DNA from: Phormidesmis priestleyi Ana
GTDB taxonomy: Bacteria > Cyanobacteriota > Cyanobacteriia > Phormidesmidales > Phormidesmidaceae
Assembly: GCA_001314865.1 (NCBI GenBank)
Contig: LJZR01000025.1
Coordinates: 1 to 64,000 of the forward strand
Length of the DNA: 64,000 nucleotides
Reading direction: 5' to 3'
Positions 17,578 to 26,520 of the stretch are shown one piece after another (positions within the stretch are counted from its first letter, which is position 1; the number at the start of each line of letters is the position of its first letter). Below the pieces are notes generated by a model. It was not told where the DNA came from, searched no databases, and saw nothing but the letters and a program-made list of their open reading frames with translations. The position numbers and the translations under genes were made by a program.

Positions 17578-18342
17578 ATGACATACTGCTTAGGAATTAT
17601 GGTTGATAAAGGGTTGGTAATGGCCGCCGACTCACGCACCAACGCAGGTGTAGATCATGTTTCGTCTTATCAAAAGCTATTTGACTTTTCGCTGCCGGGT
17701 GAGCGGGTGATTATCCTGTGTACAGCAGGCAGCCTTTCAACCTCGCAATCGGTACTGCATCAGCTAGAGCAAGATATTAAAACCAGTGCGGAGGTGAATT
17801 TGCATAGTTTACCTTCGCTGCATGATGTCGCAGGATATGTGGGCGAAACCCTACGCAAAATTCAAGATAAAGAACGCCCTTGGCTAGAAAAAGACGGCAT
17901 TGGCTATCAAAGTTCATTTTTAGTGGGTGGGCAGGTTGCTGGCGAGCCACCCAATTTGTATTTGGTCTATAGTCAGGGAAACTTTATTTCGGCTACGCCT
18001 GAAACGCCGTTTTTACAGATTGGAGAAACTAAGTACGGTAAGCCAATTTTAGATAGAACCATTCGCAGCGATTCTCCGCTGAAGGAGATTGCTAAAACAG
18101 CATTGCTCTCGATGGATTCTACGATGCGCTCTAATATTTCCGTGGGTCCGCCAATTGATATGGTGCTGTATGCGACCGATACCTTGGAGCTGCGCGATCG
18201 CGTCCAACTCAAAGCAGATGATCCTTACCTCGACAAAATTCGTGAGTATTGGGAAAACGCCCTCTCTACGGCCTCGCGCAATCTGCCTGCTGTAGAGTGG
18301 AACCGAATCGCCATTTCTGCTGAGCCCGACGTAGAGGTGTAG
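17578..18342 (+). CDS. anbu: Anbu, proteasome-like Ntn hydrolase
   Basis: Homologue of proteasome beta/HslV subunits, 254 aa. The chain starts M-TYCLGIMVDKGLVMAADSRTNAG; Thr2 is the expected nucleophile after Met removal. The ADSRTNAG segment and a basic residue near 33 belong to the Ntn active site. The C-terminal half includes LSMDSTMRSNISVGPPIDMVLYATD, as in the Anbu subgroup. Anbu genes often neighbour a transglutaminase-like protein, an alpha-E protein and an ATP-grasp protein; none is adjacent here. The stop lies in a 12-bp tandem array shared with the convergent pdeM. The natural substrate is not established. Confidence 0.85.
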   Translation: MTYCLGIMVDKGLVMAADSRTNAGVDHVSSYQKLFDFSLPGERVIILCTAGSLSTSQSVLHQLEQDIKTSAEVNLHSLPSLHDVAGYVGETLRKIQDKERPWLEKDGIGYQSSFLVGGQVAGEPPNLYLVYSQGNFISATPETPFLQIGETKYGKPILDRTIRSDSPLKEIAKTALLSMDSTMRSNISVGPPIDMVLYATDTLELRDRVQLKADDPYLDKIREYWENALSTASRNLPAVEWNRIAISAEPDVEV

Positions 18343-18381
18343 TTAGAGGTGTAGCTAGAGGTGTAGCTAGAGGTGTAGCTA
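18334..18381. repeat. 12-bp tandem array holding the stop codons of two convergent genes
   Basis: Four units: GAGGTGTAGTTA, then GAGGTGTAGCTA three times. The first contains the anbu TAG (18340-18342). The last contains the pdeM TAG on the other strand (18379-18381). Confidence 0.92.
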
Positions 18382-19059
18382 GATAACCATTTTCGCTTCA
18401 AAAGGAATGACTTCGCCGTCGCAAGCGACATAGGCGCAGCTATTGCCCACTAAATTCACTTCATGTCCGCCGGTAAACTCACCAAAGGAAGGAAGGGTTA
18501 GCCTTCGCTGATCGCGCTCTACAAAAAAACAGGGTAGGCGGAGGCTGTCGGTAGGCGATCGCAGCCTTACAACCGGATGAATATGCCCGCAAATATTCAG
18601 CACTGCCTTGTGCTGAGGCTCAGGCTCATGACTCAACAAAAACGGCCCTAGCGTCACGGCATTGAGCTGAGAAGCCATGGGTAAAGGGGGCAAGGCGGCA
18701 ATCAACCGCCGGTCATGATTGCCGACAATTAAACAAACTTCGGCGTCAATTTCTTTTAGAAAAGCCTCCCAGCCTCTGAGCACCTCAGGAACCAGAGATT
18801 TTTTAGAATGAAACAAGTCACCTAAAATAAACAGTTTTTGAGGATTGACTTGCGCATGAATCTGCCGCAGTCGGTCTAAATTTGCTTCGTTCATCTGACT
18901 GGCAATTGGAATGCCTAGCGACTGAAACGTTTCGGCCTTGCCCAAATGCACATCAGACACCAGCAAAGCTGATTCGTCTGGCAGATATAAAGCCTTATCG
19001 TCGAGCAGTCGCAGCCGCTGATTCAACAGGCAGATTTCATTGGCAAGTAAAGCAACCAT
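18379..19059 (-). CDS. pdeM: ligase-associated DNA damage response phosphoesterase PdeM
   Basis: Calcineurin-like metallophosphoesterase of 226 aa. The metal-binding motifs are in order: SDVHLGKAETF (residues about 34-44), GDLFHSKKS, GNHDRR and, near the C-terminus, GHIHPVVRL. The SDVHLGKAxxF start is characteristic of the PdeM subgroup. Members usually travel with an Lhr-type helicase, a DNA ligase and an exonuclease in a DNA-repair operon. Here the helicase is present on the same strand (20381-22816), but a lycopene cyclase gene lies between them and the ligase and exonuclease are absent. The start is 3 bp after the cyclase stop. Confidence 0.87.
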   Translation of the reverse strand: MVALLANEICLLNQRLRLLDDKALYLPDESALLVSDVHLGKAETFQSLGIPIASQMNEANLDRLRQIHAQVNPQKLFILGDLFHSKKSLVPEVLRGWEAFLKEIDAEVCLIVGNHDRRLIAALPPLPMASQLNAVTLGPFLLSHEPEPQHKAVLNICGHIHPVVRLRSPTDSLRLPCFFVERDQRRLTLPSFGEFTGGHEVNLVGNSCAYVACDGEVIPFEAKMVI

Positions 19060-19062
19060 CGC

Positions 19063-20295
19063 TTAAGCCGTCAGCGTCCGACGCAACAATTTGCCATGGC
19101 TAAACACCGAACTCATAAGCCCCCATCGCACTGGGTTAGAGGTTCTACCAAACAACACTAGCATTGCCTGCACAATCTCTGGCAGGGTAGCAGTATCGGC
19201 CAAAAAGCTCGCCCATTGAGACTGTTCTAGCTCAAAAAAGGTGGTAAAAAACTGTTGGAGTTCGTAGGTGTTAAAGGCCATTAGGTTCTCTAAGCCAAAG
19301 CTATAGAGATAGTACTTTCGTAGGCGATCGCTCGGCCATAGCGCTTGCCAGGCCTCCTGCGCAACTTGTGCCGGAGAAGTTTGGATGGTTTCTAACGACT
19401 GCGCGATCGCCCTGGCCAAATCCGACCCCCGACGCAGCAGCGATCCGACCATATACCCTGTCGCCGGATGCCCCATACTCGCCGCTCCGCCAAAGCCGAC
19501 TACCGACTGTGTAAAATCGGGCAGTGCCATATTCATTGGGAACAAACACCGCTCGATATGAAAGGTTTCTTGAAGGGTGGCACCGCGTTGCGCGAGTCGC
19601 CGCTCTAGCCGATGCTGTAGGGTATCGAACCGAATAGCGGGCGTGTGGGCTAGCGATGTTTCTTCTACAAAGTAGATATCGTCGCCTAAGTCCATCGCAT
19701 ATAAAAAAGTAGGCGGCAGCTTTCTCTCAGCCTCAGGCAAATGATCGTCGCGGTAGTCCATCAGCACCATGTGGTTAGGCTCAATTGGCGGTGAAGAAAA
19801 GCGACCGATAATGCCGTAAGCCGCTTGATAGGCGATGGGTTGTAACTGGGGCGATCGCACCACCACAGCCGGATGATGCCCGCTCGCATCCACCACTAGC
19901 CTTGCACTATAGGTTTTGCCATCATCGGCTGTCACCTCAGAGCGCTTCGAGCCATGGGTCACCTTTGCAGCCTTGCCCACATGCCACTCAATGCCATCCT
20001 GCTTACTCTGCGCTAGCCAATGCCCCTGAAGCATCTCCCGATTAATCAATCCATAGTCCCGGTTCAAAGGGATCATCCCTTTGCCCATATAGGCCACCGA
20101 TTTTTGCCAGCGGCACTTTAAAAACTTCTCCATCCCTAGCGCTTCTAGCTCATCGGCCCACAGGCCATAGGTATTGGGCCAAGGCTTAGCCGGATCAGTG
20201 CTGCTAAGGCCTGCGACAGTGAGTCCTCGCTGCGACAACGCCGTCGCTATACACAGCCCAGCGGGCCCTGATCCAATTACCAATACATCTGCCAT
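19063..20295 (-). CDS. crtL: lycopene cyclase (CrtL type)
   Basis: FAD-dependent carotenoid cyclase that converts the linear ends of lycopene to ionone rings, about 410 aa. The N-terminal dinucleotide motif VLVIGSGPAGLCIA is followed by PWPNTYGLWADELE, a lycopene cyclase signature. The mid-chain LVVDASGH and the later GFGGAASMGHPATGYM are also family motifs. I prefer the ATG at 20295 (MADVLVIG); 20313 is an alternative six codons upstream. Sequence alone does not separate beta from epsilon specificity. It lies between the Lhr helicase and pdeM, with very short gaps to pdeM. Confidence 0.9.
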   Translation of the reverse strand: MADVLVIGSGPAGLCIATALSQRGLTVAGLSSTDPAKPWPNTYGLWADELEALGMEKFLKCRWQKSVAYMGKGMIPLNRDYGLINREMLQGHWLAQSKQDGIEWHVGKAAKVTHGSKRSEVTADDGKTYSARLVVDASGHHPAVVVRSPQLQPIAYQAAYGIIGRFSSPPIEPNHMVLMDYRDDHLPEAERKLPPTFLYAMDLGDDIYFVEETSLAHTPAIRFDTLQHRLERRLAQRGATLQETFHIERCLFPMNMALPDFTQSVVGFGGAASMGHPATGYMVGSLLRRGSDLARAIAQSLETIQTSPAQVAQEAWQALWPSDRLRKYYLYSFGLENLMAFNTYELQQFFTTFFELEQSQWASFLADTATLPEIVQAMLVLFGRTSNPVRWGLMSSVFSHGKLLRRTLTA

Positions 20296-20380
20296 GTAGT
20301 CGCTGCTCAACAAGGTGTTTGATTATTTTAACGGGCCTTGCTGCCTCGCAGAAAATAGATATTACGAACCCATCGTTACT

Positions 20381-22816
20381 TCATTTATCCCACTGTTCCT
20401 TGAGTCGGGCAATGCGATCGCGCAAACTCTCACTGGTCAATCGTGAACTTAGCCGCTCTACCAATAGCGGAAAGCCCAACGGCGAAGGCCGCTGAATATC
20501 TTGCCATACCAGCTCCAAATCTTGCATTCGCGTTAGCGCCGCCGCTAGCCTCGGCATCTCCATTTGCAAATCAATCACCTCTCGTTCGGCCTGCTGTAGC
20601 AACAAATTGTCGGGTTCATACTTAGCAAACACCTCATAGATCAGCGAAGAACTGATCTGTACCTGATTTGCCGTCTTTTTTGCACCAGGATATCCCTTGA
20701 ACACCAAGCCCGCCACCTGAGCAATGCCCCTAAATCGGCGCTGTGTAAGCTCAGAAATATTCAAACTCTCTTTTATTTCTTCATACAAATTGCGCGTTGA
20801 GAAAAAGCGCTCGTCAAACAGCGTTGAAAACGGATAATCTTTGGGCGCTAAAATCTCGAATCCATAATCGTTCACCGATACGGCAAAGGTCGCCTTACCC
20901 AGCTGCGAAAAGCGATACGCCCATAAAAAGCCCAGCCCCTCATGCACATTTCGCCCCTCAAAGGGATACACATATAAATGCTGTCCCTCTCGCGTTTTGC
21001 AGCATTCAATCAAAAACTGATCGGCCCCCGGCAAGTGAGAAATGCGATCTTGCGCTGCCAAAATTGGCATAATGCAGGCGACTTCCTCACTCACCTGGCC
21101 TTCTTTCGCCTGGGTAATCTCGGCGCGAATGTATTGGCTCAACTGATCTGAAATCGCCAAATACCCACCGCTCCACACGGGAACTACGCTGGATTTTTTC
21201 TTGGCATTTTTTACATACAGCGTCATGTCTTTCATTTGAAAATATTCAAGCTGCCGTCCTGCAAAAAAGAACACATCGCCTTTTTTCAGGCGGGAAACAA
21301 AATTCTCTTCTACGGTGCCAATTCGACTGCCCTTGGCATAGGCAATTGTCACCGGCTGATTGCTCGTAATAGTGCCAATACTCAGCTTATGCATGCGCGC
21401 AATCTGCGGTGTAGAAACCCCATACCGTCCCTCTTGCAAGGTTAGCTTTTGATAGCGGGGATAGGCTTTTAAGCACTTACCGCCATGCGCTAAAAAATCT
21501 AATATCCACTCAAATTCTGTCTCTGTTAAATGCTGATAGGAGAAGGTTTGTTGGATCGTCTCAAAAGTCTCTTTAGGCTCAAAGCCATCGCCGCAGGCCA
21601 GCGTGACTAAATGCTGGATCAGCACATCATAAGGCTTGTGCAAAGGATGGCGAGACTCTATTTTTCCTTCTGCTAAACCTCGACGAAAGGCAGATATTTC
21701 CAGCAGTTCTAGGGCGTTCGTAGGCAAAAAGAACACTTCAGCCGTACCGCCAGGTAAGTGCGCTGAGCGGCCTGCTCTTTGCAATAGGCGAGCGAGATTT
21801 TTGGCACTGCCAATTTGCACCACGCGCTCTACTGGCTGAAAATCCACCCCGAGATCTAAAGATGAGGTGCAAACGACCCATTTGATATCGCCTACTTTTA
21901 AGCCTGCTTCAATGGCAAGGCGCGTTTCAAAGTCAATAGATCCATGGTGAAGCGCAATCTGTTGGGTATGCTCAGGCATCGCAAAGGCGATCGCCTGATA
22001 CCATCGCTCGGCCTGCGACCGAGTATTCACAAATATCAAAGTAGAGCGTTCAATATCCAACGCAGCCACCAGCGATGCAAACATCCGCAGTCCTAAGTGC
22101 CCGGCCCAAGGAAAGGTATCTACTGCCGCTGGCATCACGCTAGTGATAACCATTTTTCGCTCAATTTTAGACTGTACGATCACAGGCTGACAGGCCAGCC
22201 CCGTCGCCGCCTCAGCCGCTTCCTGCAAATTGCCCAGCGTTGCTGAAATCGCCCAGGTTTGCAGCGTTGGCTTCAGCTCACGCAGCCGCGACATACATAG
22301 CTCAGTTTGGGTGCCTCGCTTAGAGGCCATCAACTCGTGCCACTCGTCTAAAATCACACCGCGCAACTGCCCAAATCGCTTTGCCGAATGCTTGTAAGAC
22401 AGCAGCACCGCTAGCGACTCTGGTGTGGTGATCAAAATATTCGGCATTTTTTTGATCTGGTGAGTTTTCACCGCAGCTTTGGTATCGCCCGTGCGCGAGG
22501 CTACCGTTATTGGCCAGCCCATGTCCTCAATGGGTCTGCGAATGGAAGCTTCAATGTCGCGGGAGAGCGATCGCAACGGTGTAATGTACAGCAGTTGTAG
22601 GTCGCTTAGCGGCTTGCCCGTTTTTTCCACCTCGCTCAGCATTTGCGCGACTGGCCCCATGACTGCTGCGTAGGTTTTACCTGAGCCTGTCGGCACCTGA
22701 ATAATGCCGCTTTTCCCAGCGAGATAGGCACTCCAGGTTTCTTGTTGAAAGGCAAGGGGTTCCCAACCTTGCTGAGAAAACCAATGATAGATAGGGGTCA
22801 GAATGGATCTGGGCAC
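20381..22816 (-). CDS. Lhr-type DEXH helicase, ligase-associated
   Basis: Superfamily 2 ATP-dependent helicase of 811 aa. Motif I is VPTGSGKTYAAV (about residues 40-51) and motif Ia TPLRSLSRD. Motif II is LDEWHELM, and the motif III region is AISATLGNL. Motifs IV-VI include FVNTRSQAE, CTSSLDLGVDF and LQRAGRSAH. The C-terminal 400 residues form the Lhr-core extension (winged-helix and beta-barrel). The DEWH box and length match ligase-associated DNA-damage-response helicases, which partner PdeM. First gene of the minus-strand set helicase, crtL, pdeM. It likely acts on DNA or RNA-DNA hybrids during repair. Confidence 0.88.
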   Translation of the reverse strand: MPRSILTPIYHWFSQQGWEPLAFQQETWSAYLAGKSGIIQVPTGSGKTYAAVMGPVAQMLSEVEKTGKPLSDLQLLYITPLRSLSRDIEASIRRPIEDMGWPITVASRTGDTKAAVKTHQIKKMPNILITTPESLAVLLSYKHSAKRFGQLRGVILDEWHELMASKRGTQTELCMSRLRELKPTLQTWAISATLGNLQEAAEAATGLACQPVIVQSKIERKMVITSVMPAAVDTFPWAGHLGLRMFASLVAALDIERSTLIFVNTRSQAERWYQAIAFAMPEHTQQIALHHGSIDFETRLAIEAGLKVGDIKWVVCTSSLDLGVDFQPVERVVQIGSAKNLARLLQRAGRSAHLPGGTAEVFFLPTNALELLEISAFRRGLAEGKIESRHPLHKPYDVLIQHLVTLACGDGFEPKETFETIQQTFSYQHLTETEFEWILDFLAHGGKCLKAYPRYQKLTLQEGRYGVSTPQIARMHKLSIGTITSNQPVTIAYAKGSRIGTVEENFVSRLKKGDVFFFAGRQLEYFQMKDMTLYVKNAKKKSSVVPVWSGGYLAISDQLSQYIRAEITQAKEGQVSEEVACIMPILAAQDRISHLPGADQFLIECCKTREGQHLYVYPFEGRNVHEGLGFLWAYRFSQLGKATFAVSVNDYGFEILAPKDYPFSTLFDERFFSTRNLYEEIKESLNISELTQRRFRGIAQVAGLVFKGYPGAKKTANQVQISSSLIYEVFAKYEPDNLLLQQAEREVIDLQMEMPRLAAALTRMQDLELVWQDIQRPSPLGFPLLVERLSSRLTSESLRDRIARLKEQWDK

Positions 22817-23257
22817 TTACTAAACAGTCTCAAAAATTGTACCGTTTAACTCCTTGGTCAGGTCAGAGCAGTAGGCTGGGGGCGCATCCCGCATCAGCTC
22901 TGGTAGCAGTGGGATTTGAACAGTGCAAACCCCTGTTGACAATTCAGACTTGCCCAATCCCATCTCAGTAGATGATAATTAATATCAACAATATCTACAG
23001 ATCCACCCCCTGATCCCATCAAATGACTCGCTGACGATGATGAGGCACCTAAGCCAAAATTCCTTATAGCAAAGCGAATTATAGCTTTATAGCTTCTACC
23101 AAGTCAGAGAGCCTATCACCATCATCAAATAACTTTAAAGATATTGATTATCAATAGATGGTGATATATACTCACAGTCTATTGACTTTATTCTCAATAG
23201 AAAACAGGTCATTCCCTCCATTTATTCAAGTAAAAGACTCAAACAAAAAGGATAGTC
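22817..23257. promoter_or_regulatory. flavodoxin upstream region with Fur-like boxes
   Basis: About 440 bp between the divergent helicase and flavodoxin genes. The 3' third is AT-rich and holds TATTGAT-T-ATCAATA (23142-23156), a 7-1-7 near-palindrome of Fur-box form. It also holds CTATTGA-8 nt-TCAATAG (23179-23200). A further candidate, GATGATAATTAATATCAAC, lies near 22972-22990. Iron-responsive repression of flavodoxin is well established in cyanobacteria, so Fur control is the likely meaning. Confidence 0.6.
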
Positions 23258-23773
23258 ATGGCTAAAGTAGGTTTGTTTTACGGTTCAACGACAGGAAAAA
23301 CGGCTGATGCCGCTGAGCAGGTTCAGGCAGCGTTAGGCGGAGAGTCTGCGGTAGATTTGCTAGATATTGCAGATACTGAAGCCAGCAGCTTGGCAGACTA
23401 TGATTACTTGATTATTGGCTGTCCCACTTGGAATATTGGCGATTTACAAGACGATTGGGAAGCCGTATTTGACGATTTAGACAGCATTGATTTTAGCGGT
23501 AAAACCGTAGCCTACTTTGGTACGGGCGATCAGATTGGCTATGCGGATAACTTCATGGACGCCATGGGTCAGCTAGAAGAAAAAATTTCAGGACTCGGCG
23601 GCAAAACGGTCGGCTATTGGCCCGCCGATGCCTATGAGCACAATGAATCTAGGGCGATTCGAGACGGCGGCAAGTTTTGCGGACTCGCCTTAGATGATGA
23701 CAACGAGGCCGACCAGTCAGAAGCTCGCATTCAAGCCTGGAGCGCTCAAATTAAGCAAGAAATGGGTCTGTAG
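23258..23773 (+). CDS. isiB: long-chain flavodoxin
   Basis: FMN-binding electron carrier of 171 aa that replaces ferredoxin at photosystem I when iron is short. The phosphate-binding loop GSTTGKTAD is at residues 9-17. The FMN-stacking segments are CPTWNIGDLQDDW (about 69-81, Trp) and FGTGDQIGYADNF (about 99-111, Tyr). The 20-residue loop of long-chain flavodoxins is present (SIDFSG...GYWPADAYEHNESRAIRDGG). AAGGA sits 7 nt before the ATG. The upstream Fur-like sites support iron regulation. The stop TAG begins a tandem array leading into the next gene. Confidence 0.95.
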   Translation: MAKVGLFYGSTTGKTADAAEQVQAALGGESAVDLLDIADTEASSLADYDYLIIGCPTWNIGDLQDDWEAVFDDLDSIDFSGKTVAYFGTGDQIGYADNFMDAMGQLEEKISGLGGKTVGYWPADAYEHNESRAIRDGGKFCGLALDDDNEADQSEARIQAWSAQIKQEMGL

Positions 23774-23831
23774 AAACAAGCAATGCATAGAAACCAGCGC
23801 ATAGAAACCAGCGCATAGAAAAAGCGTATAG
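23771..23831 (+). repeat. 14-bp tandem array starting at the flavodoxin stop codon
   Basis: Units TAGAAACAAGCAATGCA, TAGAAACCAGCGCA twice, TAGAAAAAGCGTA and a last TAG. Each begins with a TAG, the first being the flavodoxin stop. The array fills the whole gap to the next ATG at 23835. Confidence 0.88.
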
Positions 23832-23834
23832 ATT

Positions 23835-24695
23835 ATGACTGTTCAATTACTATCAGGCGCTTCAATGAGTGATTTGGAAGGAGTTTCAGCACTCCCGTCT
23901 GAATCTAACCGCGCAAAAAAAAGATGGTATCAACCCACCTTTTCACCTGAGCATGGTGTTTTGCTGGTGCTGCTCGGAGCCGTGCTGACCGGTGCTTCGC
24001 TCGCTCAAGCTTGGACTAGCGATACCTCTTGGGCTTGCTTGGCGGCCTTTTTGGCGCTTCAGGCAGAGCATCCCCTGGTAGTGCAAATTAAGCAAAGGCG
24101 ACGGTGGCGGCCTCGCTATCTCTTTTGGGCGGGGCTGTATGGATTGTTGACATCCGCGATTACCCTTTGGCTATGCGTTCGCCATCCCGTTTTATTGTGG
24201 ATAGGGGGCGGCGGTATTGTGGCGTTGGCCGTCGATATTTGGGCTGTTTTGCAGCACAAGCAAAAGGCGATCGCGAATGAGATTGTTATGTTCAGCGCCC
24301 TCTGCTTATCAACCTTGTTCGTCTATGGGGCAACTGCCGACACCATTACCGTACAGGCGATTGGGCTATGGATATTGAACAGTCTATTTTTCTCGGGTGC
24401 CGTGTTTAGCGTCAAGCTACGAAAGGTCAAAACCAGTTCTCTTAAAGCTGCATTTGTTTATCATGCTGGGGCGATCGCGCTGGTTGTTTTGCTCTATCAG
24501 CTGGGCTGGCTTTCCTTGTTCACGGCTTTGGCAAGTGCGATCGCGCTGCTCAAGCTAGCTATCATCACCCAATGGCAGCATTGGTATCGCAGCTGTCGAT
24601 TTGAATATATCGCCCGATTTGAAACCTACTTTGCACTCAGTTACACTGTTTTAGTTGCGTTGACGCTGTTACCGCCTAAATTACCTCATGGTTAG
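23835..24695 (+). CDS. YwiC-like integral membrane protein
   Basis: 286 aa with about eight hydrophobic helices. After a 35-residue cytoplasmic leader comes PEHGVLLVLLGAVLTGAS, then FLALQAEHPLV and the basic RRRWRPRYLFWAGLYG loop. This pattern belongs to YwiC-like proteins (resembling the Gram-positive YwiC family), whose function is unknown. The HG pair near residue 38 is a family feature. It follows the flavodoxin gene by 61 bp on the same strand, but that gap is a tandem array, so co-transcription is uncertain. Confidence 0.75.
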   Translation: MTVQLLSGASMSDLEGVSALPSESNRAKKRWYQPTFSPEHGVLLVLLGAVLTGASLAQAWTSDTSWACLAAFLALQAEHPLVVQIKQRRRWRPRYLFWAGLYGLLTSAITLWLCVRHPVLLWIGGGGIVALAVDIWAVLQHKQKAIANEIVMFSALCLSTLFVYGATADTITVQAIGLWILNSLFFSGAVFSVKLRKVKTSSLKAAFVYHAGAIALVVLLYQLGWLSLFTALASAIALLKLAIITQWQHWYRSCRFEYIARFETYFALSYTVLVALTLLPPKLPHG

Positions 24696-24755
24696 GCTGC
24701 TTTTAGTTAGGCGTCAGATTAAGCCTCAGATTATTAGGCGTCAGATTAAGCCTCA
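24692..24755 (+). repeat. repeat array starting at the YwiC-like gene stop
   Basis: TTAGGC-type units carry the TAG stop (24693-24695) and continue as a 27-bp unit repeated about 1.8 times, itself built of TCAGATTA sub-repeats. Confidence 0.75.
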
Positions 24756-24850
24756 AACGAGATGCCAAATGGGGAGCACATGGGTAGCTTGTTAGGCCAA
24801 CAGCTTGCCAAAATAAGATCAACAATAGGGTCAAAATAGGACTGGGTGCG

Positions 24851-25951
24851 ATGAACTTTAGGTTTGGCATAGAACATGAGGTTGCTTTTCTCCGGCCAGA
24901 GGGCGAGTTTGCTGACTTTACTAACACCTCTTTTTTAGAGTTTGAGGCAATTGTGTCAGCGCTGCCCTACTACGAACAAGATTATCCTCAGCTTCGAGTA
25001 GGCGACGCAGGCATTAAGCTAAAGCGGTGGTATGTAGAAGGGTTTGAGCGCTTTGCCGCAAGCGGCGAAGTGACCAACTGTCCACCAAAAGGCATTGAGA
25101 TTCGGACAACGGTGCAAGAGAGTATTGAGGCAACCCTAGCGCAGCTCAAAGAGAGCTTTGAACAGTTGCGAACCGAGGCAATGAAAGCAGGATTTATTCC
25201 TGCGCTCACCAGCTTTCATCCATACCGATGTGAGTTTGTTCCCGATCCGCCGTTGAATGCATTTGAACAACAGCGACGCCAGGAATCGCCAGAAATGCAA
25301 ACGGCGCATATTCCCATGCTCACACAAGGCCCAGATCTCAACCTATCTGTAGAGGGGCTAACACCCACACAGCTGATTGATATAGGCCAAAAGTTAACGC
25401 ACTACAGCCCGTTTATCATTCCTTTCAGCTTTAGTTCTCCTTTTTATCGAGGAGAAGCTTGGCTAGGTCTTTCTGTGCGTACTTTTTACCGTACTGGCCT
25501 TCGACCTGCTGCCATGGTTTTTGTAGAAAACGAAACAGAGTTAATTGAGTCTAAGCCTTCTTTGACGCAACTGGCGAGAATCCCCGCTGAGATAGGCCGC
25601 ATAGAGTTCAAGGCGTTCGATAGCTGTGGTGACTTTGATCTATACGGTAGCCTGCTCGCTTTACTCAAAGGACTCATATTAGATGAGACACTACTCAAGC
25701 GAGCGACAGTGCCTGATGCCAGACTACACCAGAAGTCAGCGCAGTTGGGCTTTGCAGATGAACAGATTTATGCCGGAGCTTGGGAAGTGTTGGAAGCAGT
25801 GTGGACGGTCACAAAGAGCGAGTCAGATCGAAAAGGCTTAAGAAAGCTAAAATCTATGCTCAACAATCGATACAGCCCCGCTCAAGATATGTTGAATGCT
25901 TACAAGCAGGGCCAGTCTATCACCCAAGTTTTGCAGCAGGGCTATGTATAG
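24851..25951 (+). CDS. glutamate-cysteine ligase-like (GCS2 family) protein
   Basis: Predicted carboxylate-amine ligase of 366 aa. The opening FGIEHEVAFL is the metal/ATP-binding start of GCS2-type ligases. Further matching segments are KGIEIRTTVQESIEATL, a conserved GPDLNLSVEG strand and IEFKAFDSCGDFDLYGSLLALLKGL near the C-terminal third. Family members form gamma-glutamyl or related amide bonds with ATP. The exact substrate is unclear; it may be the first step of glutathione synthesis or a related reaction. A stand-alone gene with a convergent small gene downstream. Confidence 0.75.
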   Translation: MNFRFGIEHEVAFLRPEGEFADFTNTSFLEFEAIVSALPYYEQDYPQLRVGDAGIKLKRWYVEGFERFAASGEVTNCPPKGIEIRTTVQESIEATLAQLKESFEQLRTEAMKAGFIPALTSFHPYRCEFVPDPPLNAFEQQRRQESPEMQTAHIPMLTQGPDLNLSVEGLTPTQLIDIGQKLTHYSPFIIPFSFSSPFYRGEAWLGLSVRTFYRTGLRPAAMVFVENETELIESKPSLTQLARIPAEIGRIEFKAFDSCGDFDLYGSLLALLKGLILDETLLKRATVPDARLHQKSAQLGFADEQIYAGAWEVLEAVWTVTKSESDRKGLRKLKSMLNNRYSPAQDMLNAYKQGQSITQVLQQGYV

Positions 25952-25975
25952 CCTAATTATTCCGAATTGTTTATC

Positions 25976-26233
25976 TTAATTATTTAGATGATGATCCGGA
26001 AGTTTCCAGCTTCGAGTTAGCCTTGAGATAAGTTCCTGTCGAGATTTGGAGATGCGGTGAACGATGCTCCACAGCTGAATAACATCCGTAGCTGTTTTTA
26101 CATCAACCATCAAAGAGCTCAATCCGCCATATTGGCAGTTCATGCCTAACTCTTGCAAGCGATGATAAACTTGCCAACGATTCTCACAGTAAACCTTAAA
26201 ATAAACTGGCGCAGCACTTTCATTTACTCGCAT
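25976..26233 (-). CDS. conserved small hypothetical protein, 85 aa
   Basis: From the ATG at 26233 the product is MRVNESAAPVYFKVYCENR and onward, with a compact alpha/beta pattern (VYFKVYCENRWQVYHRLQELG, LMVDVKTATDVIQLWSIVHRI, RQELISRLTRSW). Similar small proteins are, I believe, common in cyanobacteria, with no function I know. The frame is open upstream to an ATG at 26431. That extension has a hydrophobic leader followed by LRNCQLRNSQLRNCQ repeats encoded by a 15-bp tandem array, so I treat it as non-coding. If the longer form is real, the protein would be membrane-anchored. Confidence 0.6.
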   Translation of the reverse strand: MRVNESAAPVYFKVYCENRWQVYHRLQELGMNCQYGGLSSLMVDVKTATDVIQLWSIVHRISKSRQELISRLTRSWKLPDHHLNN

Positions 26234-26276
26234 ACGGCGATCTCTCTGGCAAGAACTGCATTTGCTGTAGGAATGC

Positions 26277-26336
26277 CTTAACTGACAATTTCTTAACTGA
26301 GAATTTCTTAACTGACAATTCCTTAACTGACAACTT
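26277..26336. repeat. 15-bp tandem array, four copies
   Basis: CTTAACTGACAATTT and three near copies, followed by a fragment. Its minus-strand translation gives the LRNCQ repeats of the rejected N-terminal extension. Confidence 0.88.
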
Positions 26337-26492
26337 CTTAAAAAGATATTCCCGGAAGACCGGACTGAGCACAGGGTGCCTAGGAGATAAAGAAACAAAA
26401 GCAAAAGTAAGAACACCAAGACAATATTCATTCCATAGACGAGTCAGCAGATCAAGGAATAAAAGAGCAGTCAAAAGCATCGGCAATAAAAA

Positions 26493-26520
26493 GTTTGCCT
26501 TCACGGGTGTGAAGGCAAAC
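26493..26520 (-). terminator. Rho-independent terminator on the minus strand, source transcript unknown
   Basis: GTTTGCCTTCAC pairs perfectly with GTGAAGGCAAAC around a 4-nt loop, and TTTTTATT follows on the minus strand. No protein gene ends just upstream of it, so it may close a small RNA. Confidence 0.65.

Noticed and set aside
22901-22921. tRNA T-arm-like sequence (GTTCAAATCCCAC on the minus strand)
   Set aside because: No matching acceptor, D or anticodon stems could be built; at most a tRNA fragment or chance match.
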